Both the position numbers and the translations under genes were made by a program. A model generated the notes under the pieces. The model was not told the origin of the DNA and made no database searches. It saw only the letters and a list, made by a program, of their open reading frames with translations. From Casuarina equisetifolia (taxonomy: Eukaryota > Streptophyta > Magnoliopsida > Fagales > Casuarinaceae), in assembly GCA_028551475.1 (NCBI GenBank), contig CM052361.1:19223274-19287273 (forward strand): DNA of 64,000 bases, read 5' to 3'. How positions within the stretch are numbered: the first letter of the stretch is position 1; every line of letters starts with the position of its first letter. Below are positions 24,201 through 35,614 of the stretch, piece by piece.

Positions 24201-25993
24201 TGCTAGAAAAAGGTGTGTTTTCTTGTTACAAACTTTTGGTTGCATATAATATTTGTATAAATATTTTTCATATGTTTATGTGCAATATTGAACATCAAGG
24301 AGGTAAAAAGTGTATAAATTATAATATCAATAAATGATATTATAAAGTAACCAAGTTCCTACATTCCTTTATGAAGCAACTTCATAAATGCTAAAAAAGA
24401 ATATCCTTTTGTTAATGGAAGTATTTTTCTTAAGAAAAATGATGTCGGGTTTGTTTTAGGTGCAGGCCACTTGAAGCTCATTTAAGGCTCACATGAAGTA
24501 GGCCACATTGATGTGTGAAGCTCATTTAAAGCTTGTGCATAGCAAGCTAATTAAGCCTTGGCCCAATTAAGAGATGAGCTAGATCAAAACTTGTTTGTTG
24601 AAGCAACTTGACTAGAAATTATCTAGCCTAAGGTCAATAGCTAGAATGGCACCATTTGACTAAGTAGGAGACTATCTAACCAAGACTTTCAACTAAGACT
24701 AAGAAGCCCTAGCCTCCATTCTATCTCTCGCACAACTCCTATCATCTTCTCTCTTTAAGTTGCGATTCTCCAACAAGAAGTTTTAAGAAGGGATTAATTG
24801 TCAAAATGGTCGATTAAGAGCAAAATTTGAAGTCTATACTGTTGATTGACAGAAATCTTATTACTTTCTAACAAGAAGATCATTGTGGTGATGTTAGGTT
24901 TGACAACAAACCCTATAAGGCTTTAGGTATTTGGATTTCTTATAAAAGCTCTTCTTGATGGTTCTATTAAGTGCTTTTAGATCATATATTTGAGAGATTT
25001 GAAAAAGCTTTGAGAACTCGTTCACTTACTACCATCTTGCTTCAATTCGGTAATATTACCTAATCTAGGGTAACAATTGTTGCTATTCATTAAAGATTAT
25101 TTCTTTGTGATCTATCGTAAGTGTATTTGCTCATTTATGTGCTAATTGATCTATACACATTATATGCACATAAATAGAGTTGTAAATCTAAAACCTTAAC
25201 TTGACAATATTTGGGGGTTTTGTGATTGAAGCTTGGATTGACATTGTATATCTTCAATTAGCTCTTTGATAAGCATTATTCCTCTCAAATCATATATCTT
25301 TGAGGAAATACTATTGTACTAAGGTTGAGTCAACCTTATCTTTGTAATTGGTGACTTATGTAACTCCTTGAGGAGGAATTGGAAGTGTGAAGGGGGGTTC
25401 TTCACCTTTGTTAGTGAAGAGGAATTTAGCTGGTTGTGTTGGAGGAGGAAGAAGGTGGAAGTAGGTAAGAAGGGCCAAACCACCGTGGAAAATTTGTTGT
25501 TCTATCATGCTATCTATGCTTGCTTTGCACATGTTTGTTTGTCTATCTTTCAGTTATATTTGATATCTAATTTTTGGATTTAAATTAGGTCATTATTCTA
25601 TTGTCTTTTAGAAAACCAATTCAACCCCCCCTTCTTGGTTGGTCATTACACCTTACATAATGGTCATTTCATGATGATAGTTATTTTTCTCTATTTAACA
25701 AAATGGAATCACATTTTGCATATTTATTTGTTAAAATAGACAACCTTTTGCATAAATTTTCTCTTTACCACTGAACGTTCTTGAATATGATTTCATTATA
25801 GATTTCTTGCTTTTCATTTGCTAGCATAACTTGAATAATAAAGGATAAGATCTTAGTCAAAGATCATACTAAAAATGAATTTACAATCAAGTACGCAATT
25901 CTTGTTTTAGTTTTATACTTAAACTCATTTTCAATTTATGATTGACATGTAGATCTTGACTTAAAGTCTCATTAAGACTATTATTTTCTAACA
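24201..25993 (+). repeat. 5' LTR of Copia element 1 (about 1.8 kb)
   Basis: The right edge is firm: CA at 25992-25993, two bases before the PBS. The left edge (TG at 24201-24202) is inferred by aligning with the start of a related minus-strand LTR at 41938. It contains the run of C before CTTCTTGG at about 25625 seen in this LTR group, and the 56-bp conserved block at 24310-24365. Confidence 0.6.
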
Positions 25994-26140
25994 TTTGGTA
26001 TCAAAGTCGTTTAAATATCTTGGTGGTTAGATTGTGGAGTAACTAATGATATTGCATTTACTAGTTAGGGGTTTATAAACAAAAGAAAGCCAAACTGTGA
26101 TGAAAAGTACCTCTATGTTGGAAACAATCAAAAATTAGAA

Positions 26141-27160
26141 GTGGAGTTTGTTGAAAATGTCATCCTACTTTTAGATAGTGGTTATAGAATGATTTTGAAT
26201 AAAACCTTTTATGTATCATCATTTAGACGAAGTTTGGTTTCTTTTTTTGTACTTAATAGTTATGGGTATGTGTTTGAATTTAAGAACATACTTGTTACAA
26301 TGTTTTATAATGCAAATATGGTTGAAAATTATGTTATGTCAAATGGCTTATATAAATTGGTTTTATCTCTACATGGGATTTATGGTACTTCTATTAATGA
26401 TAAGAATGTTTCCAAAAGGCCTTTGATCAAGGAGTTGTGTTATACATTGTGGCATAAAAGACTTGGTAATATCTCTACAGATACAATAGACAATTTGATC
26501 AGGACCAATATTTTACATGTTTTTAATGATGATCTAGAGATATGTGTAAACTATTGTAGAGGTAAGCTAACCAAGATAAAGAAGAAAACAATAGTTCATT
26601 GTTTTGAATTATTGGAAGTGATTCATACTGACATTAGTGGTCTTTATCAAATAACTTTGTGTGATAATGCTTATTTTATTCTTTTATTAATGATTTCTCT
26701 TATTTTGGGTATGTTTATCTAACTAAGGAAAAATCCAAATCATTTAGAAAATTCAAAATGTTCAAAATTGAGGTTGAAAAGTAGTTAGGAAAAAGCATAG
26801 AGATTGTTAGATCTGATCAAGGTGGAGAGTATTATGGTAGACATGGTGATGTAGGTCAGATTATGGGTCCTTTTGTTCAATACTTATAGAATTCTGAGAT
26901 AATTGGATAGTTTACTATGCCTAGAAGTCTTAAACAAAATAATGTAGCTAAAAGGTGAGACATACCTTCATGGAGATGGTTAGATGTATGATGAGTAAAA
27001 CTAACCTACCTTTTTTTTCTATGGGGATAAGCTTTAAAGACTATTATGTATATTCTCAATCATGTTTCTACTAAGGCTATGTCATTGACTCCATTTGAAT
27101 TGTTTAAGGGATGTAAACCTAACCTGAATCATCTAATGGTTTAGAGATGCCTTGTAGAGT
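26141..27160 (+). pseudogene. Copia GAG-pre-integrase and integrase core, broken
   Basis: An open stretch to 26722 carries protease C-terminal sequence (LLLDSGYRMILNKTFYVSSF), then the GAG-pre-integrase motif LWHKRLGNIS and integrase start (CRGKLTKIKKK, LLEVIHTDISGL). Beyond a stop the frame resumes as VRSDQGGEYYGRHGDVGQ, the integrase core. The usual HHCC second pair is partly degraded (CVNYCRGK). Stops and frameshifts prevent function. Confidence 0.85.
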
Positions 27161-27920
27161 TCCAATTGTATAATCTAACCTTAGGAAAGTTGGATTCAAG
27201 AATTGTCAGATGTTATTTTATGTCTTATTCTAAGAGGTATTATTTTTATAACCCTGCTAAAGGTATTAGAATTATTGATTCATTAACAGCTAAGTTTCTG
27301 AAACTTGATATCGTAAAAAATGGTACTAGTTCTCATGTCATAGAGAATAGTAGTGATGTTGATATGAGTATATGGTTTTCTCTATCTATTTAGTTAGGTG
27401 CAGTCATGTAAGAACTTGCTATAGATTAACTTCTATAGAGATTCCACATGCTCAAAATCAAGATATAGAGATTCTTCCGTTTTGGAGATATAATAGGAAG
27501 AAAAGACTTGCTATTTATCATGATTATCTTGTTTACCTTAGAAAGCATGATTATAACATTGGAGTTATTAAGGATCCAATGATTTATACTCAATTTGTTT
27601 CTAGCCTTCAATCATAATTTTGAAATCATTTAAAAGGACAAGAGATTATATGCTAACCTATAGACATGTACACAACTTACAATTAGTGGGTTATTTAGAT
27701 TCAAATTTCATAGGTTGTTTTGATGAGTTAAAGTCTACATCTAGTTATGTTTTCATAATGGTTGGTGGTACAATTTCATAGAGAAGTTCTAAGTAGACTA
27801 TGATAACATCTTCCACTATATATGCAAAGTTTGTAACTTGTTATAAAACATCCATACAAGTTGTTTGGATAAAGAACCTCATAAGATAGTTGACCTCACT
27901 TGATTTCATTGATAGGCCAA
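27160..27920 (+). repeat. Triplicated unit 1 (integrase C-term + RNase H), 761 bp
   Basis: Starts with integrase C-terminal sequence (LGKLDSRIVRCYF...) and passes a linker like ILPFWRYNRKKRLAIYHDYL. It runs directly into RNase H sequence (RTRDYMLTYRHVHNLQLVGY) with no RT in between, and ends at FIDRPIP. Anchor base A in CCAATT is at 27164; the next copy's is at 27925. Confidence 0.9.
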
Positions 27921-28690
27921 TTCCAATTGTATAATCCAACCTTAGGCAAGTTGGATTCAAGAATTGTCAGATGTTATTTTGTGTCTTATCTAAATAATTC
28001 TAAAAGCTATTGTTTTTATAACCTTGCTAGAGGTATTAGAGTTATTAATTCATTAATAGCTAAGTTTTTAAAACTTGATGTTGTAGAAAATGGTACTAGT
28101 TCTCATGTCATAGAGAATAATAGTGATGATGATATGAGTATACAGTTTCCTCTATCTATTTAGTTAGATGCAGTAATGTAGGAACTTGTTATAGATGTAA
28201 CTTCTATAGAGGTTTCACATGCTTATAATCATGATACAAAGATTCTTCTACTTTGGAGATATAACAGGGAGAAAAGACTTGCTATTCATCATGATTATCT
28301 TGTTTACCTTGGAAAGCATCATTATGACATTGGAGTTGTTAAGGATCCAACGACTTATACTCAATTTGTTTCTAGCCTTTAATCATAATTTTGAAACCAT
28401 TTAAAAGGACAAGAGATTATATGCTAACCTATATACATGTCCACAACGTACAATTAGTGAGTTATTTAGATTCACATTTTGCAGGTTGTTTTGATGAGTT
28501 GAAGTCTGCATCAGTTATGTTTTCATGATGGCTAGTGGTGCAATTTCATGGAGAAGTTCTAAGTAAACTATGATAACATCTTCCATTATACACACAGAGT
28601 TTGTAACTTGTTATGAAGCATTCATACAAGCTGTTTGGATAAAGAACCTCATAAGATAGTTGGTCTCACTTGATTTTATTAATAGGCCAA
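27921..28690 (+). repeat. Triplicated unit 2, 770 bp
   Basis: Same order as unit 1 with about one substitution per ten bases by eye. Its integrase part is open (27900-28163) and the RNase H part is interrupted by stops. It joins unit 1 at GGCCAATTCCAATT. Confidence 0.9.
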
Positions 28691-29461
28691 TTCCAATTAT
28701 ATAATCCAACCTTAGGTAAGTTAGATTCAAGAATTGTCAGATGTTATTTTGTGTCTTATCCAAAGAATTCCAAAAGGTGTTGTTTGTATAACCATGCTAA
28801 AGGTATTAGAGTTATTAACTCATTAATAGCTAAGTTTCTAGAACTCGATGTTGCAGAAAATGGTATTAGTTCTCATGTCATAAAGAATAATAGTGATGTT
28901 GATATGAGTATATGGTTTCCTCTATCTATTTAGTTAGATGTAGTAATGTAGGAACCTATTATAGATGTAACTTCTATAGAGGTTCCACATGCTCATAATC
29001 ATGATACAAAGATTCTTCCACTTTGGAGATATAACAGGGAGAAAAGACTTGTTATTTATCATGATTATCTTGTTTACCTTGGAAAGCATGATTATGACAT
29101 TGGAGTTGTTAAGGATCTAGCGACTTATACTCAATCTGTTTCTAGCATTCAATTAGAATTTTGAAACCATTTAAAAGGACAAGAGATTATATGCTAATCT
29201 ATAGACATGTACACAACATACAATTAATGGGTTATCTAGATTCAGATTTTGCAGGTTGTTTTGATGAGTTGAATTCTACATCTAGCTATGTTTTCATAAT
29301 GGCTGGTGGTGCAACTTCATGGAGAAGTTCTAAGTAAACTATGATAACATCTTCCTCTATACACATAGAGTTTGTAACTTGTTTTGGAACATTTATACAA
29401 GCTGTTTGGATAAAGAACCCCATAAGATAATTGATCTCACTTGATTTCATTGATAGGCCAA
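28691..29461 (+). repeat. Triplicated unit 3, 771 bp
   Basis: Third copy. Its integrase part is open from 28670 to 28933. After its RNase H part the sequence continues past GGCCAATTCC into the normal RNase H C terminus (29461-29652: PIPLYYDNS, AKHIEIKYLI), so only the last copy has the natural end. Confidence 0.9.
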
Positions 29462-30343
29462 TTCCTTTATATTATGATAATAGTTTAGTAATGTTGTTTA
29501 TTAATAATAATAAAAGTATTAAAAAGGCTAAACACATTGAGATCAAGTATTTAATTATTAAAGAGCAAGTTAAGAATGATGACATTGCAATAGAGCTTAT
29601 TCACATAGATGTTATGTTAGTTGACCCATTCACTAAAGTAGTTAGTCTATGATGTTTGACAAACATGTTATAAACATGGGTTTAGTAGCATTTTTGGATG
29701 CTTTTGTTTATTGAGAGCTATTGTTGTATTTCTCTACTATATGTATAAAATAACATTTGTGATATTTTGTTATACAGTAAACTTTGTTTTTATTTATATT
29801 ACTTGTTATATGTTGATTTCATAGAATATGAGAATGTTTGTATGAGACAAGTATTAAAGACTTAAGGAATGTGCAACCTTAAGCATTTGGCTGGGGCATT
29901 TATTGATAGACCATATTTTGATGTCTTGTAACACTTAAATTTATATTCAAGTATTACAAACAAGACATATTGGTTCATTAGAACCTTAATATAGTTAATG
30001 ATTGTTTGTCAATGACTATTTATGTCAATTATTGGGAGAATTGGGATTGGCACGAAAGGGTAACACATAAGGTTATTTACCTAGTATTATTTATTTGCCA
30101 AACTACCATATTAAAATCATGTTAGTATAATGAATAGCCCTTATGATTATGGTTGGTGTTGTGTCTTTAATTAGCATAGTTACTACTATGATTTGAGAGT
30201 TTTCAAGCTTTATGGGACCAAATTAGCAATATGGAATTGTCGTTGGACCAATATAAAACTCTTTTAAAATTATTTTCACATATAACTTATTATTAGTATT
30301 ATATTTGTTTTTATGAACATTGATATGCCCAAGTGGGAGATTG

Positions 30344-32431
30344 TCCAGCAAGCTTCTCACAGTCAAGCCCCCATGTCCCTAGCAAGCTACACACAACTAA
30401 GTGCACTTGTCGAGTTTTGAATTTAGGATATGGGATTTGTCTCTGATACCAAATGAAATGAACCCAATCATTAAGCCCAAAGACCTAAGCCTAGTGGCAT
30501 GGTGGGTTCAATTACCTTTAGGACTATAACACATTAGTTGCGAGTTCTTTCCATGAATAGGGATAAGCCATTGATGAAGTCTATAAAGACTTCAATCAAA
30601 ATTTAATTTGGGATGGATAAAGATTGTAGTAGACCATAGAGCTTGGTTTAACAACCTTTACTCTTGGCATGTTTGCAACTGTGGATGAATCCCTTCAAGC
30701 TTTCATTCATGTTTTTCCAATAAAACACCCAATGTATATTAAACACGTAATTCCACACCGAAAATAAATGCACATGTGAAGTACTTTATATGCCTTGAAC
30801 ACCGCTCTCTTCGATGAAGCCTTTTGGGAAGAAGTGGACCTTGGCCTTCAAAATGATATTGGATTTGGGATTTCTTTCATGTATGCTAACATAAAAAAAG
30901 ACCGAGCTTGGATCATGGAGGAGTATTCAACACTCAGTCCCAAGGCTTAAAAGAGTATAATCTTTGACTTATTTTAAGGTGCCCTTTGTGAATGCTTCTA
31001 TAAAACTCATGTAAAATAGCTATTATAAGAGAGGACTTAGTGGATAAGTATACTTAATCCTTGAAAAAGATCATGCCTTCATTACACCCTTAGGGACCTA
31101 CAACTTCTCCATTCTTAATCCTTCATTTTTGGATAATGATTTAGGGAGCTATTAACCACATTATCTTTGATAAATGATTTTTTTTATATTGTTTAAAATC
31201 ACACCCATTAATCCACGTAAATTCATCTTCCACATGAAAATATTACACGAAGTACAAAAGCTAGCACTATTTCACTTTTTACATCTCTATTCCTACAAAA
31301 TATCTTATGCATCCATGTATATTAGTAAAATCTTATATCAGTTTAAAATATTTATAGAGAAAATCATCATCAAATTCACTTCCTTCCTGACTTTTGTTTA
31401 TTCTAAGACTTTTTGACTAAAAAATTAATGAGCTAGGATAGAATTTATTAAGGTTTTCATTATTGGACTACCATTCCCAATAATTTTAATTTAACTTCTT
31501 GTACTTTCTTGAATAAAAGTACTTTATGTAACACTAGTATTAATAAAACATTTTTATTTCTCACCAATGCTAGGGTTATTGTGTATCTTTTCCTCATTCT
31601 AAATACCAAATATGTCCCTTAGCCTAAAAATTATGTGCAAGTTTTCCATCTAGAACGTTAAGTGCCATTCTAACTTTTTCACTCTTGCACATCAAAATAT
31701 TGTGATCCTATCACATCTTACTTCATGATGGCTTCCAAAGTTTTCTTACTATTGTTGATAATTATATTTATGGTGTATGGATTTTTCTTTACAATAAAAA
31801 ACCCAAGTACTTTCACATCTTACACACTTTCATACTTTCATTCAAAACTAGTTCTATAAATCTATTTAGTGTGTTTGAACAAATAATGCACAAGATATTT
31901 TTTAATCGTAAGTGTTTTTCCTTTTTTTTTTCTTCCTTCCTATAGCATCCTCCATAAAAGTTTTTTCATTTACCTTTTCCAACAAAATAAGGTTGTAGAG
32001 CATAAGTGTAGAATTTTTTAAAGGTTCCTTGAGCCTTTAAATATCAAGCCCATATTCCATAAATCGTTTAAGGTGATCTTTTGGCCATCTAACATATTTT
32101 ATTGATCAAATGCTAACTCAAGTCTTTGAAATTTAAGCCCCTTATGAGCTATTGTTCAAGAAGAGATTAGATATCTACCATCTCTGTGTCTTTACATGAC
32201 ACATTCTTAAAAAAAACAATGTATCTTATCCTAGCAAGAAATTAGGCCAATGTGTCATGTAATGTATTTTTATGGGCTATCACATTTTTCAAAAAGGATA
32301 AAACCTTTTAATTCTTCTATTGGTAAATTTTTTATTAGTAGGGATGTCATCTTATATGAGAATATATTTTTTTCCTTTTCAAGATCTACTCTCCTAACAT
32401 GGGTAGCCTAGCCTACTAAAAAAATCCTAAC
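30344..32431. other. Retroelement debris with a minus-strand PBS-like site
   Basis: No gene. At 30441-30451 the plus strand reads CTCTGATACCA, the complement of a Met-tRNA primer-binding site (GGTATCAGAG on the minus strand). Sequence to its right (from 30454) would be the end of a minus-oriented LTR. No partner LTR or coding domain was found. A perfect 14-bp inverted repeat lies at 32192-32205 / 32249-32262. Confidence 0.4.
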
Positions 32432-32728
32432 TAAAAGGCCTAACATCAAAACTTGGCCCAATGAAGTGTGTAACCTTGGCCTATGTAAGAAAGTATGTTT
32501 GTTTATTATGTACTATGTTGGGGTTTGTAGTTGAAAAAAAAAAGTGTGTTTTGTACGGCTGTTGTTGTGTATTCCAAAAAAAGAACAATCTTATCTTCAA
32601 CCTTGAGGTTAGTGTACTTTAATCTTATATCATTATCTCTTTTATTTGGTAGTGTTGTCCTTTTGAATGGTGTATGTGAACTATTTTGGTGTGATTTACG
32701 AGAGATTTGAACTAGAAATTCGTTTACA
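32432..32728 (+). repeat. 5' LTR of Copia element 2
   Basis: Ends in TTTACA two bases before the PBS. The start is set by alignment with the 3' LTR; the expected TG is not preserved, so the left edge is good to a few bases. Confidence 0.8.
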
Positions 32729-33299
32729 TTTGGTATCTAGAGCTAAGTTAAGGTTGTTGGGTGGACAACGTCAATTGGAGTGGTTTTTCTGTTTGGGTGA
32801 ATATTGGAATGGTTTAATGGTGACTAGTTAGGAAATTTTCAATAAGGGTGCTAGTAGAAAAGAGGTTCCTTCCATTGAAGTGTTGAACAATCAAATATAG
32901 TAGTAGAGAGATCTAAACAATGCTAAATGGGTAGAGAGATCTAAAAAATGCTAAATGGGAAGAGAGAGGTTTGCTTCATGAAAGTTTGGCCATTTTCTTT
33001 TCTTTTTTTCTTTTTAAAGAAAAAAAAAGAGGGAAAGGAGTAAGGAAGTTTAGGTGGTAGCAAACAAAAGAGGAAAGGGGGAAGAAAGAGAAAGAGAAAG
33101 AGAGGAGGGGTTACCCACCTTTGAAAAAAGCATTAAAGAAAGATATCAAAGAGGAAAGAGAAGGGAAGATTCGTGGTAGTTTAGAATAAATTAAAAAAAA
33201 AAGGCTAATATGGGTGGTTTTGTTGTTGGGTATGAAAAAATTGAATAAAAACAATTATTATTTATGATATTCATGCATTGAAGCTTTCTTACAAGGTAA

Positions 33300-34768
33300 T
33301 AAATTATAGGAGATAACAAATGGGAGTGAAGTAATGCCACCAATTGAAGAAGTGGAAAGCAAATGCAAGCATGACACTATATATTTTAAGAACTTCTATT
33401 GAAAATGACTTTTCTTATACAATATGGTTGACTAAAACTCCCAATAAAGCTTAAAATATATTAGCTACCTTGTTTTCAAGTAGAAATGAAGCAAGGTTGA
33501 AAATGTTTGAAAATGAATTTGGAGTCATTCATGAAGGATCAATGATAATCAATCAATAATTTACTAAAGTTAAAACATTGTGTGATGGGATAAGACAAAT
33601 TGATCCTAGGTCTATGAGTAGTGAAGATCGAATAAGAAGGCTTATCCTTTATGGGATACAACCAAAATTTAATCCAATTGTTATAACATTAAAAATTTAG
33701 CAAGTGCAATCAAGTTTAATTGAGCTAGAAAACCTCCTTATGAATCAAAGAGCATTTAAACATCAACCATTTAATGTTTCAATTAACCATACTGATAAGG
33801 CATTCTTTATTTAACGAATGAGTTTGCTTTAACAAGTCTATTAGATGATGATTTGATTAATTATAAAAGAGATTGGATTGTTTATTCTAGATGTATTAAT
33901 TATATGACTAGAAATGAAGATCTTTTTATGACCAAGTCAGTGTATAAAGGTGAAAAGATTATGGTATATGCAAGTCATAGGCCAAACCACAAGAAGTGAA
34001 ATTTGGTAATGTATATTATATGCCAAACATGAAAAATAATTTATTATATGTGATTCAATTGGTTGATTTAAGGAATTATATCTTATTTGGTTCAAATGAT
34101 GCAAAAGTTTATGAGTATATAAAGGTAGAAGGAATTCCCATAATGGATGGATGAAGATTAAAGTCTATTTATGTATTATCTACTGAAAAAGCATATGTTG
34201 ATAAGACTCGAAGGAGTGAGACAACAAATATATGATATGCATGTTTGTGTCTTGTTAAGTACAATAAGCTAAAGGCAACCATAAAAAAAATGATGGTGAA
34301 TGGAATACCAGAGTTAAAGGTAAGAATAAACTCTATTTGTACTAGTTGTCAGTTTGGAAAGGTCCATTAGTTACCTTTTTAAGGAATCAAGATTTCAAGC
34401 TTAAAAACTATTAAAGTTAGTTTACTCTGATGTATATGGATGAGTAAAGCTAAGATCATTTGGTGAAAAGTAATATATGATTGACCTCTATTAATGATTT
34501 CTCTAAGTTCACTTGAGTTTATTTTTTAAAAGAAAAATCAGAAGTGTTTTATGTGTTCATTAAATTTAAGGAATTTGTGGAAAATAAACTTAGGCATAAG
34601 ATTCAATGCCTATGTACAGATAATGTTGGATAATATACTTCAAATGAATTTTCATCATATCTTAAGTTATATGGGATTTGAAGACAACTCACTTGTCCTA
34701 ACATGCCATAAATAAAATGGAGTTGCTAAAAGAAAGAACAAGCATCTAGATGAAGTATGTAGAAGTAT
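33300..34768 (+). pseudogene. Copia 2 gag, protease, pre-integrase and start of integrase
   Basis: Fragmentary reading frames show gag (LILYGIQPKFNPIVITL, LENLLMNQRAF), a protease active-site region in which the catalytic DSG is changed to YSR (RDWIVYSRCINYMTRN), GAG-pre-integrase (ICTSCQFGKVH) and the start of integrase. Stops and shifts are frequent throughout. Confidence 0.75.
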
Positions 34769-35614
34769 TGTTGGATCCTATAGTAAGAAAGAAGATAGAT
34801 AGGGCTAGTTTTTTTTTATCTTAATTCCATTCAAAATTGTGCTCCAAAATGCCACCGTTTTGTCAAGATTTTAAGTAGATAATTCATAGCTTAGCAGAGG
34901 TCAAACCAGGTTAATGAGTCAAAATATGAGTTTCATTTGAATCCTCTTTAATCCTCTTCAATCTTGAAGTAATTCTTTATGGGTGCTTTATATATTGATA
35001 GATCAACTTCTTACTTACGAAAGCCCCATGATTTCGGCTTCAGAAACTCTCTAATCTACTTTCAATTTCTCTTTTAAGCAACTAGGTTACTGGTTGCAAA
35101 GAACACTTTAATCTCTTCAAATTAATATTCTCAGAGTAACGGGTCATCGATTTTTCTACATAGATCTGTTAGCTTTTGATGAAATCCTTTTTCGCTATCA
35201 TCTGAATTGTTTTTGGTGACTATTTTTAACTACAAGTGGTGGCGATGTCGAATAGTGTTTCTTGGTCATTTAGGTTTATGGGTCACACTAGGTTGAAGGC
35301 ACACTCACGGGTTGCACGCTTCTATTGGGTCACGCATCTGGGCAAGCTTCATAGGTCACTTAATCTAGGTTGCGCACTTTTAATTGAGTCACGGGTCATG
35401 AGAACTGGGTCGCACATGTACCGGGTTTGAGTTGTGTGAGCTTGATTGCGTTTAGGCTCACATTGCTTTGGGCTTCATTGATTTGGGCTTTTCTTGCAAA
35501 AAATTCCAGCATCATTTTTCTAATAAAAACCAATAAATAAATAATGATTTTAATTATATTTTTCTCATCATCAAAATGTTATATATTCTAATATTATTAA
35601 AATGTATTCCAACA
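34769..35614. mobile_element. Solo LTR (846 bp) inserted in Copia 2 integrase
   Basis: Begins TGTTGGATCC and ends GTATTCCAACA, so the ends are a perfect 7-bp inverted repeat TGTTGGA/TCCAACA with TG...CA. It is flanked by identical 5-bp direct repeats AGTAT at 34764-34768 and 35615-35619. Integrase sequence on the left continues in frame on the right once this segment and one AGTAT are ignored. No internal PBS, PPT or coding region, so it is a solo LTR left by recombination. The terminal repeats do not fix its orientation. Confidence 0.9.
35275..35430. repeat. GGGTCAC-type imperfect minisatellite inside the solo LTR
   Basis: Recurring GGGTCACAC, GGGTTGCACG, GGGTCACGCA, GGTTGCGCAC, GAGTCACGGGTCA and GGGTCGCACA at irregular spacing of roughly 15-30 bases. 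It is much more GC-rich than its surroundings. Confidence 0.7.

Larger units (their letters stand above)
24201..30343 (+). mobile_element. Copia LTR retrotransposon 1: gag and RT deleted, rearranged
   Basis: The 5' LTR runs from about 24201 (TGCTAGAAAA) to 25993 (TTCTAACA). A primer-binding site TGGTATCAAAGTCG follows at 25996-26009. Only about 90 bases separate the PBS from protease C-terminal sequence, so gag is gone. Then come GAG-pre-integrase and integrase (26141-27160; LWHKRLGNIS, HTDISG, VRSDQGGEYYG), integrase C terminus and RNase H, with no reverse transcriptase between them. The integrase-C/RNase H segment is present three times in tandem. A 3' non-coding stretch ends in a polypurine tract AAGTGGGAGA at about 30333-30342, but the sequence after it does not resemble the 5' LTR. 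Many stops and frameshifts; the element is dead. Confidence 0.85.

Noticed and set aside
27160-29461. CRISPR-like or satellite array
   Set aside because: The units are about 770 bp and carry retroelement coding domains, so they are an internal triplication and not a satellite or CRISPR array.
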